A DNA stretch of 64,000 nt from Mytilus trossulus (GCF_036588685.1 NC_086386.1:45059878-45123877); one strand, 5' to 3'. Counted from the first letter of the stretch, positions 22,961 through 38,200 are shown. Program-made: numbers and translations. The notes: generated by a model from the letters alone, not told the origin.

Positions 22961-25900
22961 CGAACATTCCAAATAGTATTCGAAAACACGGACTTTACTA
23001 GATTGACAAAAGAATTCTTCAATCTATTCGATCACAAACTTATATTTGCAGAACCGATCCTACCAGATGCAATTGTTATCCGTTAAATCTGTATTTTGTT
23101 ACATACTCAAATGTATGATTTGAGGGGTTACCCATGGCTCTACAAATATAGGGAGGGGGTATAAATTCGATATACATATTTATAGTACGTTAAATGTTGA
23201 CACGTCTGTGTAATACTAGTATTTATTTTCCCACCATGTATAGCAAGATTTGTCTTTGTGTTATCTGCTTTTACAGAAACTTGTTCAAACGTTTTGATAA
23301 ATTTACAAGTTTATATCTATCATATTATGTGTTTTTTATTTTCATATTATTCAAATAAAGAGTCAGCCCTCCAGAAAGATATTCCAATATAATTCTTAAA
23401 TCTTTAAATTTGTCAATAACTCTCAAAAGATATTTGTTTATTTGTCAAGCTTAAACTAATATATGCGCTGTTATTGCTCAATTCATTGCTCACCACATTC
23501 ATCACAACAGATATAATGTCGTATATATTGTTATTAATATTTCCCCTAGCGGAGCCAGGAAAGCATCACAGTTTTGTCTTCATTATTCAATGTTATTCAT
23601 AGCTTTTTAATTACTTATATAAACTTTAAGAACTAAAGTGTAGTCATCATTTTATTCACGGCATATTTTTCACTTATACAATATGAAATTTGTTTTGTTT
23701 GTCATAAATGGCTTATTTCCATGACCTCGATTGGAGTTATAAAAAACTATTGTGTAAAAGTTGGGTTTTTTTTAGGATGGGGAGGTTTTTTATTGATATT
23801 AATCTTACAAAGTTTGAATCTACTGACCCAATGTATCGTATATACCTATTGGTGCTAAAACAGTAAAAGATATAAATTGATGTTAACAAACTATTGATAG
23901 TTGTACCTTGACTTTTTGTTATTTCATCGACACTTTTTATTCACTTTTCATCGTTATGTATCTTTTTGAAAATAAATCTCACGTCAATTGAAAGCAATGA
24001 AACGCACAAAAACCAATCCATTGAAGAATAACTGGAAGCGCGCCAACATCCAATAATGTAGGACGTCTGAGCATGTCAGCTCCACATTAAGCCAAAATAT
24101 GCACTTCCGGTATCTTTTCTGAAAACCAACTAAAGGATTTATTTGATGTACATGTATCCACTGTTGTGAATCCCAGCTGTGTCGTTTTTGTTGATGTTTT
24201 GTCTCACCTCAAATTAATGTTTGTGATTTTTTATATATAAAATAAACTGAGGTTTTATTTTCATTGCTTAATTTTTGGACTTCAATATTTCTATCAATGA
24301 GGACTTTAACTGGAACAAGTGCTAATTTAGATCAAAGACAGAAAGCTAAAACAATTAAACACTCATTGACGTTTAAAATATTTTATATGAAAACAAGTAG
24401 AAAGCATCACATTTATTATCACAGATACACACAAATTAAACATACATTGTATGTTGGAAATACTGCACATACAACATCTGATCTGAAAACAAACTGTAAG
24501 TATATAACTTAACACCTATATCACAAGCACAGTGACACCCTGTCAACTAAATGGGGTAGACCTCGGTTATGGGAGATAACTCTTATAATCAATTTAAAGC
24601 GTTTGTAATTTGTATTTTCATCATTGCATTTTAAGCACTCATGTGACACAGAATTTAATTAACTTTTGCTACTTTGAAACATATGAATTGTGGACACCAC
24701 AAGCGCACAAGTGATTTCTAAGAGTTACGACCTATGACCGGGCTCTGTCTCCTTTCAATCTTACCAAAAATTTTAATTGTTGAAATTCAAAAAACTTGTA
24801 CAGTATATTTACTGTTATATAGTCCTTTTGTAAATAAAAAAATGAAAATTAATAGTTTAATTTACAATCAAGAGTAACAGTTTTAGCGCCATTTTAACCA
24901 ACACAGCCACCTAGCTAATGAGTTTTTGAGACTAATATCATAATAACACACTAAAAATCATAAAAAGACAATACTCAATAAATAATTTGAAAAATAATAA
25001 AGTTAATTCTGCTTGAAAGACAAACGATATACATGAATGATAACAGCTTACAAATAGAAATACAATGTATATATGTATAACAAAATTGGTTTTCAATGAC
25101 TAATGTCGTATATCCTCGATGAATATTAACACGTTCTTTACTTGCATAGTTTCTTTTAGAACGTCATTCTATTATCGATAAACTATGGAAGTAAAAACTG
25201 TATCGGTTCGTTACAAGAGGAACAAATCTGTAACAAAATTTGTTTTGGCATCTGTTCAATAAGCAGTCTGTATACCGTAACAAAAATTTAGCTTGGCTGC
25301 TGTGCAATACTTATTTAAAAGCTGAACAGACAATTTGTTGTCATCAGAAGTCAACTTCTGTTGCATAGTCACGAGCATTCTGCCTTTTTCTCAAAATTCA
25401 CCATTGATTCGCCGTTTTTGCGAGTTTCGAAATTGATCCGATACTTCCAGTCGGGTACAACAATTTGTATTGAAAATAGAAACGTTAAATTGTTTCGTTT
25501 ATAGTGATTTTGAAAGCATTGAAGTAATGATACATTTATGTAAGTTTCATCCATGTTGAACATTTAATTTTCATTATTTTAAATTAGCTTAACATCCGTA
25601 TAGTCTTAACTCTACGACATGAACCATGCATAATTGATTAAACAAATTGCACATTGGTTCTCGTTGAGCATGAGTATTCTCTCATTCCGTTGTTACAAGA
25701 GAAGGAGGTATTTCGTACACTATTTCAATACATTATTATTCAATAACTTTTTAACTTTGATAAACAGTTCATAATTAAATCATATTCAATCGTAAATACA
25801 ATTTGAAAAGCCAAACAGCAATATATATTCAAACGATTTCATATAAAATATAACCAATAAATTAAGAAAAGGTGATGCCATTTATCCCTTTTAATGGTGA

Positions 25901-25988
25901 AAATCAAATTACGATTTTACATTCATGTGTTTCACCAAATTAACAAATTTTATATTTACAAAAATCCAAGAGAAACATGTATGTTTTC

Positions 25989-26293
25989 TTAATATTTAGA
26001 TTTGGAATATTTCGATTTTGTTGTATCTGGTTTTGGTTTTGCAGCATCATTTGGTTTTGTGCCATTGTTACTTGTGACATCCGGTTTGTTTTCAGGCTTA
26101 TTTAGGTCATCTATTTTTGTCTCAGTTTTAAGACCATCGGAACTTTCAACATCCTTTGGATTTTTCCTCATTGGCATAGTTCTGTGATGTTTATGTAGCC
26201 ACCCGTTCTTATGGAAGATGAAAATAAGTGCTGCAAGTAAAATTATCAATCCTGCTACAATTAAAACAGCAACAAGCCAATCCCACTCAAAAT
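25989..26293 (-). CDS. Gene B exon 9: transmembrane helix and cytoplasmic tail
   Basis: DFEWDW start as in gene A, helix WLVAVLIVAGLIILLAALIF, juxtamembrane NGWLHKHHRT, then a long hydrophilic tail ending SKYSKSKY and TAA. The GWL..K.HRT block is shared with gene A; the rest of the tail is not. Confidence 0.87.
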
Positions 26294-29200
26294 CTGAAAA
26301 AGCCAATATAAGTAGATAAACTCATAGATACATCTTCATCGTCTTCAATGGTATAATCATAACATACAAATATTGTCTCGTTTGAATTAATTACTTCACA
26401 TTTTGTCATGTCGATGCCTTTTATAATTTACTGTACGGGCTCTGCTCATTGTTTTAGGCCGCACGTTCCATGACAATCATACCACATATCCTTATTTTTT
26501 TTATAATATAATATATACAAACAAGTGTGGACACAGATCAGTGTGGATAGTTTACTCACTATGTTTGGATGTTTGACAGTGTTTTTAAAATATACAAATA
26601 AAAAATCTATGAACGTTTACTCTAACTTGTTTTATTGTCGCTGTTCATATGTACATTTCGGTATTTGATGTGTAAACAAAAACTTTTAGCAAATAAATTA
26701 TTCATCACATTTAAAATATTTCATAAAAAGACTTTGCTACATCTCATTTAGATAAAAATATCCTTTTTTACAAACAGTTTATTCTCTAATGATGGTAGAC
26801 TGTTATCTACTATTTCCCGCATGTAAAGATAGTTCTGCTATAACAAAAAATAGTGCGTGTTATGAATATGAGATATTAAAAAGCGTGGTTATCTTGGTAG
26901 CGTCTCCTGTAAGGCGTTACCAAATTATTGAGACCGCATTGGAATGTTTGTAATCTTTGGTCGGGTTGTTGTCTCTTTGACATGTGTGAGACTTTATTAC
27001 GAATGTTACTAACCAAAGCAGAATGAAAATGTTAAAGCTTTGTTGCCTAAATGGACATAAGAGAAAAATAAAGCAGGTCAAATATTGAATATGTAAGCCT
27101 CAATGTGACTTTGAGGTTGAACAGCAATACAAATGTTGTCTCCTATAACAAAGGTTTACCAACGATAATATCATACCTTGTAGAGTGCCTGATGCAGGTG
27201 CAGCAGTACCACTTACAGCGCTATTGTCATCACCATCATGATCATCATAATTATAATAATCATCGGGAGTTGTGGTAGGTACTGTTGGTGCTTTAGTTAC
27301 TACTGAAGGTGCGTCTGTCTACATACAGAAAGTAGAAACTCATAGAATAGATAAAGTACTCGACCTTACAATTAAGAGCCACAATGGCGGATTAGCCGGG
27401 AAATGTTCCCCCAATTCATATCGAAAACAATATATGTTTTGGGCATAAATTCGTCCATTTTATCCCACTTTTTATTGTATATGACATATTTCAGTTTTGT
27501 GAAATGACGCCCCACCCTTAAAAATTTGCTGACTACGCTGTATAATATAGGATTATTGAATTTGCAATAATTTTTCCAATACTTGTGCAGTAACCCTTTT
27601 ATCAAAATCCTGATAATATACATGTACTACAGTACCAAATAATACATCAACATTGTCGATAATTTTCCAAGTTCCGGTAGCTTTTAGGTGTCATACCACC
27701 AATTAAAAGTCCCTATCTGTTCAACCAAATTTTACAATTTTCATAGCTTTCTAAATATTTTACCTTTAGTTTAACTTCATAGAAACCAGGTATATCCTGA
27801 ATCACACATGTATCAGCTTTCTACATGCCAATTTTCAACAGGTGTTTAAAATCATATAAAAAAGAAAAGGTCTTCCGAAAAGAGGTACCGCTAAAAATAA
27901 CCCCTGGTTTTCTGGAAATCTTAAATTAGTATACTATGGAGTGCATTAATCCTCAATTTTGACTGCAAACTCATAAACAAGTAAATTTTAGCTCAAAATG
28001 GTCTTAACATATTTCTCTTTCACCAAAAGTTTCATTTCTGCCAATTTGTTGGTTAGTTTAAGTAAACAATGACATCAAATGCACTATTTTTTGTCCGAGT
28101 AGGCCTACTTTCACATACGTTCTAAATTTGTGGGAGTAATTGGTGGTATGACACCTTTATGTCTGTAGTTTTATTTCGCCATCTTGTTTATGTCTTAATT
28201 GCTGGCGTGTAGTTTTTGTTTTCAAATCTATTTCGGTACGCAACTTGAAAGTATAGAATGTAATATGGAATTAAAATCGAAATGATATCTCCGGCGGTAC
28301 CTTGTCAATAGTAGTTTGGTTACACTGTTGTGTCGCTTAGTAAGAATGAACAGGCAGAGAATATTGTAACGAATCTTTGATACATCGAGCAACAGGATAA
28401 TCCATCATAAATGATTGTCGGGACTTTCAGACTTATTCAGTTCAAAAAGATCTGAATATCTTAGGGCCCGTGTCAAAATTGTCAATCATAATGGTAAGAG
28501 AATGTAAAGTAAATACACAATTGTTGAACTTGTTAACGCTTAAATTCCTCCTATACTGTGAAACTGTATACGAGAAAGATCGGTTATTGTTCGACTTTAT
28601 TGAGGGGTTGCTGCAGAAATACCATAGTGTAAGATATGCAAGTCAGTCTCATTTTATATTCACTGCTCTACTCAATAAATGACTATATTAACAGAGCAGA
28701 GACTATTAAACTTAATGTAACTCTGTTTTAAATGTTAAATTTTATTCTTCATTCGAGCTTTGATGGAAAGATTTCCAATCTATAATTATTTCACACCTCT
28801 AATACAATGTTTCAAATGATAACTTGAAACAGTATGATAATGACTGTTTACTCTCGGCTTATCCACGGTCCGATTTGTCTTTATAAAAGTATGTTGGGAT
28901 GACAAGAAACGAGCTATATAGCTGACAACAATGTTTCTTGATTGTTTAATGCACTCAATATGTACGTTTATTCCGTAACAGACCCTTTCGGCAGGTGTTG
29001 ACAAATATTAACCATTAAAACACAATTACAACCGTCAAAAGTAACTTCTTGTAGATACCACAGTTGTAAGCGCTCAAAAATAACTGCTGGTAGATAGCAC
29101 AGTTATAAGCGCTCAAAATTAACTGCTGGTAGATAGCACAGTTATTAGCGCTAAAAAATAACTGCTGGTAGATAGCACAGTTATAAGCGCTCAAAATTAA

Positions 29201-32200
29201 CTGCTAGTAGATACCACAGTTGTAAGCGCTCAAAAATAACTGCTGGTAGATAGCACAGTTATAAGCGCTCAAAATTATCTGCTGGTAGATAGCACAGTTA
29301 TAAGTACTCAAAATTAACTGCTGGTAGATAGCACAATTATAAGCGCTCAAAATTAACTGCAAGAAAATAGGTAGGTAACAGCACTTGATACAGACTGCCA
29401 ATCATAGTCATTGTGCTTAAAAAATGTATTGTATGCAATGAAACAGAAATAAGTCATATGTTTAAAGTGGAATTACACATATATTTCGCTCTTTTTGTAA
29501 TTGTTTCCCAGTTCCAACTCGATTATTTTTTTCCCGAGAACCCTCTGTGTGACCTCCTTTAACCCATATCCCAAAACGTGTCTCCCTGTATGTGTGACGA
29601 CGAGATACGTGACTTACAGGAGAATCATCTTTTATTTCTACAGTCAGTTCGTCGATTTTGTTTTTACCACATGTATCCTTTACTTCTATCTTTAGTACAT
29701 GACTTCCCAACGGAGCGTGCTTCACCATAAGAACCATACCTGTGTAATGTAAACAAAATATTTAAAAATTCTTTGTACGGAAGCATGCAGGTAAGGATTA
29801 AAGTGAAGAAAAAAACACGTCGTTTTTACGACATAGAGACCTATGTGATAGTATATCGTTATAACTGTAATTTCCACTATTTCCTGGGTAAATTTTGTAA
29901 AAAATGTGAATAGCTTTTCATGATTTCATTGTGTTGAATTGCTGTCCAATTGTCTTATACCAAACATCCTTTTTTTATGCAGATGTAAAATGAACAAGAA
30001 TGTGTCCAAAGTACACGGATGCCCCACTCGCACTATCCTTTTCCATGTTCCATGGACCGTGAAATTTGATAATAATCTAATTTGGCATAAAAATAAGAAA
30101 GATTATACTATAGGGAACATATGTACTAAGTTTCAAGTTGATTGGACTTCAATTTTTATCAAAAACTACCTTGACCAAAAACTTTAACCTGAACGGACGC
30201 ACAGACGGACGAACAGACGCACAGACAGACGGACGAACGGAGCCACAAACTAGAAAACATATTGCCCCTCTACTATCGTAGGTGGGGCATAAAAATGTGG
30301 TAGGAAACCTAATGGACCACATTGCATGCAATTACAGAAGACGGCTTTGTTATCTGAATTAGATGGTTTACATAAAGCAACATGTTTGGAGCTTGTTTCT
30401 GATTTCATTCATGAAAAAATACCCCCCCCCCCCTAAAAAAAAAAGGGGGAACATCTACCGACTCAGTGATTTTTATAATGAGAAATTATAAAATTCACAT
30501 TCTGTTGATTTTGAAAAGTAAAGTTATTTTGTACAAATATTTAACGCGTGTTTATGTTTGACTCGGTATTGCAACCTCTTCAGCAAATCCCGGAACCTAA
30601 CACTGCGAGTTGTAAAATCTACCAGAAGGTGTCCTAAATAGCCACTTTCTGTATTAATTTCAATCGTAGCTTAAATATCGGAAATTTGATAAAAGACCAA
30701 CGAACTTTATCATATTGTATTCTTAATATTTTTACAAATTCATATATATTCAGAGAAAACAATAATATTTGAATAGCAATGCATACTAAATATATGATCC
30801 AACACCTGATTTTACTGTTTGTTTTGGTTTGAACGGTTTTACTATCCTTTTATGTAAGATAGAAATCTCTTAACCGAGATGCTACTGATATGTTTATGGA
30901 AACTTTGAGCATTTATAGGTTGATCTCTAAATATTTATAGATCTTACATTATGTTACCAGAAAATATGTTAAACGCTAGAATCTACCTGTAATCCAGTGG
31001 TTGTCGTTTGTTTCGTTATAATTTGTTTTCCGTTCATATATTTGTACATAAATTATGCCGCTATTTTTCTTGATGAATTGTTTTCCATTTGTCATGACGG
31101 GGCCTTTTATAGCTGACTATGCGGTATGGGTTTTGCTCATTGTTGAAATCCGAAAGGGGACATAACGTTGTTAATTTCTGTGTCGTTTGATCTCGGGTGG
31201 AGAATTGTCTCATTGGCACTCACAGCACATCTTTTTATTCTAATTATAAAAAAAAAATGCACGGAAATTATATAAATAATGAAAAAATAAGGAGATGAGG
31301 TATGATTGTTTATGAGGCAACTATCCACCGAAGTTCAAATCATCTGAGAAGTGGATGTAACTATTCATAGACAGACGTATGCCTAAACATATTTATTTAT
31401 AGTGGATGGGAAAACAAGTTATGACAACTTATATTAATCCATTTCCACTTTGCAAGTGCGAGTGCTACTCTTTTTTTTCGAAATCTACTAGGGTGTCTTT
31501 TACGTGCAAGAGATATGGCTCTCTTTTAAAAAGGGTGAGACATTTATCGTCCCCTTTCGACGGAATATCATCGTTCCCAAGACCATACTTACAAATGGTT
31601 TCGAAAGAGATCCGAAAATTCAGTCCCTGATTTTTTCCCCCGGAACGGGGATCGAAACAGGCACCTTTGTGTTAGTAGTCCGATGCCTTAACCACTACAC
31701 CACGGCTCTCTACTTATACTTACTTGTATTCTTTCTTATCTGAAAGTATGCATTCACTGCTTCTAGATGAACCAATAATGTAGGAATGTCTTGTTTGTCA
31801 GGATCCGTGCCTTGTACGTCGTAAACATTCATTGGGTCAGTCATACTATCCACTTCAGCTTTTGTTATGACCTTGGTGAATGGCAAATTCTTAAAACTTG
31901 GTGCCACACCTTTATTAAATATAAAATAAAAGCACTGAGTTGTAATAGAAAAGGAAAATATTATTTCATAAATTTAGTACTTACGAAGAGTTTTATGGTT
32001 TTGCTTTTATCAGGAACGCTTCAATAAATGATTTTGAAAGCCATGGATGTGTGAGAGTGTGGATGGGGTTCGCATGATAGAAAATTATCGACAAAATATG
32101 CAAACCAAAGAGAAAAAAATGTAAAGACTAGAGAAAAATAGTAAATAAAATATTTGACAAACTTGAATTACAACATTTTTAACAATAAGTTGACGCTTTT

Positions 32201-35200
32201 AAAAACGAAACATAACACTAATAATTATAATTTAGTTATTTAATAATTTTAGACATATTTGATCAGTTGGTATATTAGTTGAAAGCCGCGTTCTCCAACA
32301 TTTACAGTTTTCGCTTTTCCGAACTTGTTGACTCGAGGTGAAAATCCATATTGAACATGTTTTTAATCCATCGTGAAATTGAAAAAAAATCTTTATAATA
32401 ACATAAAAGCGGGTGTACCTCAGACAGAAATGTCGACAAAAAAAGGAAAATATCAACAAATGAGGGTATTAACGGGGTTTTCAGAAAATGAAATATAGCA
32501 AAAAGAAATTAAAAAAATAAAATAAGATATAGAAAAAATGTGCCTAAAAAATAAGGAACAGAGAATAATTGTTTGCTAAAATGTAAAGAAAGACTAAATA
32601 ATGATGAGGCAAATAAATACAAAAAAGGCTTAGAAAATTAAAGAATACAGAAACTAGACCCCCATCCAGACCCTCTTAAATCAGAGAACCATTTAGTTTT
32701 CATTTAAAGTAGAAGAAATAGTAACATTTACATACTGTCTTCTCCCATTGCTTCAACTGCGTATATTCTTTTTTCTTTGACTTTATTTTTAGACCAGTCA
32801 ATATCTTGTCCTTCAACTGGAACCGGCATATTTTCTATTATATGATGATCTTTGCTGCCTACATTTTCTTCGTGCACAATGAAAGCTTCTGTTACTGTAT
32901 ACCTAAAAATGAGATACATAATGGAATTTGATGCGATTGTCATACGAGTGAGAGGTTTAGTTAGCTATTAAACATGGTTCGATCCACCATTTTCTGCATT
33001 ACAAAATTTACCAAGTCAGGAATATAGCAGTTGATATATATATATTCATTTCGGTTGATGTGGTTGAGTTTTTGATTTTGTCATTTGATGAGGGACTTTC
33101 TTTTTTGAGTTTTCATCGGAGTTATTAATAAGTTTTTTTAATCTTATTTTAGACAAAGGTGTGTTTAAAAAAGATATTGGGGAAATAGATTCGAACCTGT
33201 TACTAGTATGTAAGTTCATCATGGTTCTACGATTGGGTTGTTTAGAGAGCATTTTCTTCTTCTTTTTTTTACATCTCGTGACAATTGAAATATTAATTTG
33301 GAACCTGTAACTATAATAAGGTCGTGTGGGAATATTTCATCATCACAAGATCAGTTCAGAATTTTACTGAATTTAGCAAATTTCGAAGCATAAACGCAGT
33401 TCTTTCTTGATACTATTAATTTACATTAATAAAAAAAGGAAGAAAAATGGATTTACCGTAAATTTATCCATTGTGCTACTAGAAAAGTAGGAACGAAGTA
33501 TAAAATTATCATATGTGAACGACCCGTATGTTATCCTTACAAAACAATAGACTTTTAAACAGTCTTTTGCTTTGAAAACAGGCAAGGCGATCTATGCTTT
33601 TTATATTTTCATCGGTCAGCCGCACGTAAGACGCAGGAGAGCTATCGCGGGTCCCTCGACCATTGAGGCCGGCAAACTATACCTTCGGTAAAAAAAATTA
33701 CATGGGAAAATTTTTCATTGAGAAGCCGCACGTAAGATCCGGGCGAGCTACCGCGGGTCACTGAACCATCAAGGCCGGCAAACTATAACCTCGGTAAATA
33801 TAAATCTTAAGATGGCACACTGTCTTCCTTGATCGGAAATTTCTTTTTTTTCGTATTGATCTAGTTTTTTTCTTTCTCTTTGCAGATTCATTGGATGGCA
33901 TTTTGGTGAAAGAAAATATTTGATATACAATTTTAATAAAGTATAACAGAATTACACTACACTTAGAAAAGTTAACACAAAGGAACACATGACCAAGTCG
34001 TGTAACATCAATAAGTAGAATCGGAATTACATGTATATGCTTCATATGCTTTCAGAGAAAAATCAAAATACTTAGGATGTTCTACCCTAGAAAGAGATTG
34101 CCGTAGCTGGATTTTGCAAAAACTTTTGGAATATTAGGTCCTTAATGTTTTTTAACTTCGTACTTTATTTGGTCTTTTAAACGTTTCTGATTTGAGCGTC
34201 ACTAGTGAGTCTTTTGTAATACAACTTTGTTCAAAAATAGAAATAGAGTTATCTTTCTTTTTACAAAATTTTTATGTTTTTTTGTAAAAATAAAGAGCAC
34301 GCGTTTTTGTGAGCACAGGAATATGTATCATACTTCTTCTTAAATAATAAGATGATTTTGAATTACCTTTTTTTACACCTCTGATCTCGTACATATTGTT
34401 GATCAAGCATCGTTTACGGAAAATTAATTCTTTTAGGTTAAATTAGCCATTGGATATACATTTTGACTATTCTTTATCGAGTTTTTATGTGAATATAAGA
34501 AGATGTGGTAAGAGTACCAATTAGACAACTCTCCGTCCAATTCACAATTTATAAAAGTAAACCATTATACTAGTAGGTAAAAGTACGGTATTCAATATGG
34601 AGCCTTGGCTCACACCGAACAGCAAGCTATAAAGGGCCCCCAAATTACTAGTGTGAAACCATTCTAAAATATATGTAAAAAACGAGAAACGAGAAACACT
34701 TATGAACCACAACAACACACGTGATTTTTTAAAGTTCAACAGACAAGGTAGTCAGTGCGCTTCTTCAATTGTCATTATTACATAAACACATATTGGTAAG
34801 ATCTCAGTTGATTATAATCTTGTTTGTTTTGTTATAAACAAGGGCTCAACTCCTTCACGTGAAGATTTATAAACAGGCTATTCTTTACATGTAGCGTGTT
34901 TTTCTAAATTTCTCCTGATTCCCTACTATATATGTATTTAGACATACTTTGAGTTTGCAATAAAGATTATTCAAGAATTGCGCTTCACACTCTATCTTTT
35001 GTATTGTCTAAATAATGTCTAATATTGGTATTAAACTTGAAAATATTTACCGATTGAGTTTTATGCATCTACAAAAAGTTACTACTATCGTATTTTTTTT
35101 GTTAAACAGTAAAATGTATATCAGTACATTGCAACCATAACTGAAAGTTAACAAAAAAGTTCATGCCTACCATCCTATGTAGTCACCCTTGTCAACGGAA

Positions 35201-38200
35201 ATTCTTTCGCTTTGTGGTATGTCCACTGTTGTATCCCCAGCCTTATCGACTGTAAGAAATAATAGATAACATAATATAGGATACGATAAATATAGGATAG
35301 AACAACTGTGAAATAACTTCTACAAGAGCAACACGACGGGTGCCACATGTGGAACAGGATCTTTTTACCCTTCCAGAGCACCTGAGACCCCCCCCCCCCC
35401 AGTTTTTAGGTGGAGTACGTGTTGCTTAGTTTTTAGTTTTCTATGTTGTGTCATGAGTTATATTGTTTGTCTGTTTGCCTTTTTCATTTTTAGCCATGGC
35501 GTTGTCAGTTTATTTTCGATCTATGAGTTTGACTGTCCCTCTGATATTTTTCGCACCCTCTTTTCATAGAAATGTTTATGAAAAAAAGATATACTTATTC
35601 TTGTATTGTTTTCTCAATAGTAACAGTATAATGTGAAATAGACCAACAGGACAAACAAGAGGATAACATTACAAATTCACAACTTAGAAAAAAGTTTCAA
35701 TATTCAGAAAACTACATTTAAGAACATTTCCATTTTTTTTATTTCTTCTCTTATCATGCTATCACTGTTTGTTTTTTTCAAGACGTTGTCATTTTTATAC
35801 TGACAAATGATATAAACAACAATGCTATGATCTACAAGCATATTCAAAGTGTACAAAAAGTATATTAAAACGAAAATCACGCTAACTTTCCAAATACAAT
35901 TGGAACTGCATTCTTGCAATCTTTACTTTTGTAATACGATTATTCTATCGAAAATAAAATGCATTGTGAAATTGAAATCTCCACTAAATTTGAACTAAGG
36001 TAGTTGCCTCATTGGCAATCATACCAGATCTCCTTATTCTTATATATAGGAACTTACACTTGACAAGGTTCTGTCCAATCAGTATGTAATGATTTTTCTT
36101 GTCGGAATGTCTCCATACTTGGAATATTACTTCCCCGGGACCTTTCGTTACAGCTCGCCATTTTTTAATTGTACCACAACAACCAAATCTAAAAGGTCTA
36201 GATGTAGCAATAATTCCAAAACCTAAAAAATGTACAGATATATAAACAATTCTTGCATATGTCTATTCTTTAACTTAGTTATTTATTTGGCCTTTAAAAC
36301 TTTTTTATGAGTCATTTGGCGTCTGGCGCACACACTTTTTAAACTGGTATCTGTTCTGCGTTAATCGGTATTTTAATAAACATATATATATCATGTATTT
36401 TGGCATGATCGTTTGAGTCATTAGGCGTCTTCATACAAAGACAGAGAGTATGGTTCTTATTATCATGAAAATCACAATGTAACGCCCAGGACCTATGTAT
36501 TCGAAGCCAGCACTCTAAACGACTTAGTTAAATATGTCCTCCCCTATATAGCTCAACAACTTACAGCTTGGTTTGTTTCTACTTCAAATGTGTGATACTT
36601 GATCGTTAGTTTCCCTAGAATTGCGATGAAACCGGTGCTATAGGGTCCGTCTTAAATTTGCAGTTAGGTGAGAGTTTGGTTTTGTTTGCTCCGTGTCGAA
36701 GTCCTCATTATGACTTTGAGATGAAGAACACCAATTATTGTGTTTTTTGCTGTGTATATTTACTGATTTTGTGACATGGATGGATACCCCAAATCTTTTT
36801 TTCTTCTATTTTTGTCCCCAAAATAAACGTGTCTAATAATCGAACACAAGTTGCAAGACGAATTACACTAGAACAGGGACTATATAATATTTTAAAGCAT
36901 ATGAGTAGTGTATTTACCGGAATATATTTGTGATATCGGTATTTAATCAAATCTTAACACCAAAACTTTAGGTAATTGAATGCAAGCATAGTTTACGATC
37001 TGTATTGAATTTTATACTTTAAGAGGCATGTACATGTATAAAAACCTTATGGTATTAATGTGTAAACACGTTCATTATGAGTTACGAAAGTCAAGAAGTT
37101 TATACATTTCCCCAAGATTTTAAACAAATATACTTTACTGTGGGTTAGCATTAAATAAAAAAATAAATTTGTTTATTAAAGTGTCACATATTGATTGCCA
37201 TAAAACATATACAACAATTATAATATTTACACATAAAACAATCAATATCCAGCCATAAATACTGACTTATGAGACACTAACAGTATAATAACCTTTACTG
37301 TGGGTTAGCATTCATCATCTGCAATTATCCTATATATTAATAAATTTTGGTTAAACTGATAATTAAGAATCTTCATTGAAGGTAGAAATGAATGATGTGT
37401 TAATTAATTCGTTAAATGTGTGATTTGTATGCAAAAAGTAAAAACACAAAAATACTGAACTCCGAAGAAAATTCAAAAAGGAAAGTCCCAAATCAAATGG
37501 CAAATTCAAAAGTTCAAACACATCAAACGAATGGATAACAACTGTCATATTCCTGACTTGAAAAGGCATTTTCTTATGTAGAAAATGGTGGATTGAATTA
37601 ACCTGGTTTTAAAGGTAGCTAAACCTCTCATTTGTATGACAGTTGCATCAAATTCCATTACATTGTCAACGATGCGTGAACAAAACAAACAGACACAATA
37701 GATAAACATGTCAAAAATAGGGGTACAGCAGTCAACATTGTGTTATCCCAAGAGTAATATCCCTTTGTTCTTTGTTTAATTCCAAAAAGTATATCCAATC
37801 AAGACGTGTATTATCTCCCTTGAACATGTTCCAGTTATATCTTTATGTATGTATATTTGATTTAATTCTAAAATAAAGTTTAAACTTGCCTTTTAATTTG
37901 CCATCCAGAAATTGTTTTCCTTTAAAAGGACCATGGCCTGTGTTTTTACCACCACAATCATTTGCTGAAAATATAAACAATTAAATATGAATTATTCAAT
38001 TCTCCGAAAAAAAAAAATGCTACTAATAAATTGTTTAAATCATTTTTTTGTCTAAAGTGCATCATCCAACTTTGTGAACCAGGTTCAAACCACCATTTTT
38101 TTTCTTAAAATGTCATGTACCAAGTCAAGAATATGGCAGTTGTTCTTTTTCTTTTTTTTGTTGGTTTTTGAAGCAGGTCATTCCTTCTGTTGTTCCGTTT

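Larger units (their letters stand above)
20094..25988. other. Intergenic stretch between genes A and B
   Basis: No coding exon was found. It holds a TTAA-flanked MITE (21638-22258) inside an R10 repeat and an R3 copy (22735-22960). The rest is AT-rich, unstructured sequence. The promoter of gene A should lie just above 20093, but no TATA box is visible. Confidence 0.5.

Noticed and set aside
29041-29360. CRISPR-like array
   Set aside because: The units are contiguous with no spacers and the genome is eukaryotic.
29204-29401. Repeat protein of 13-residue units
   Set aside because: It is the minisatellite read in its open frame inside an intron; no start context or splice support.
31640-31712. 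tRNA gene
   Set aside because: A and B boxes are present, but it is the head of a SINE with a body attached and the stem pairing is poor.
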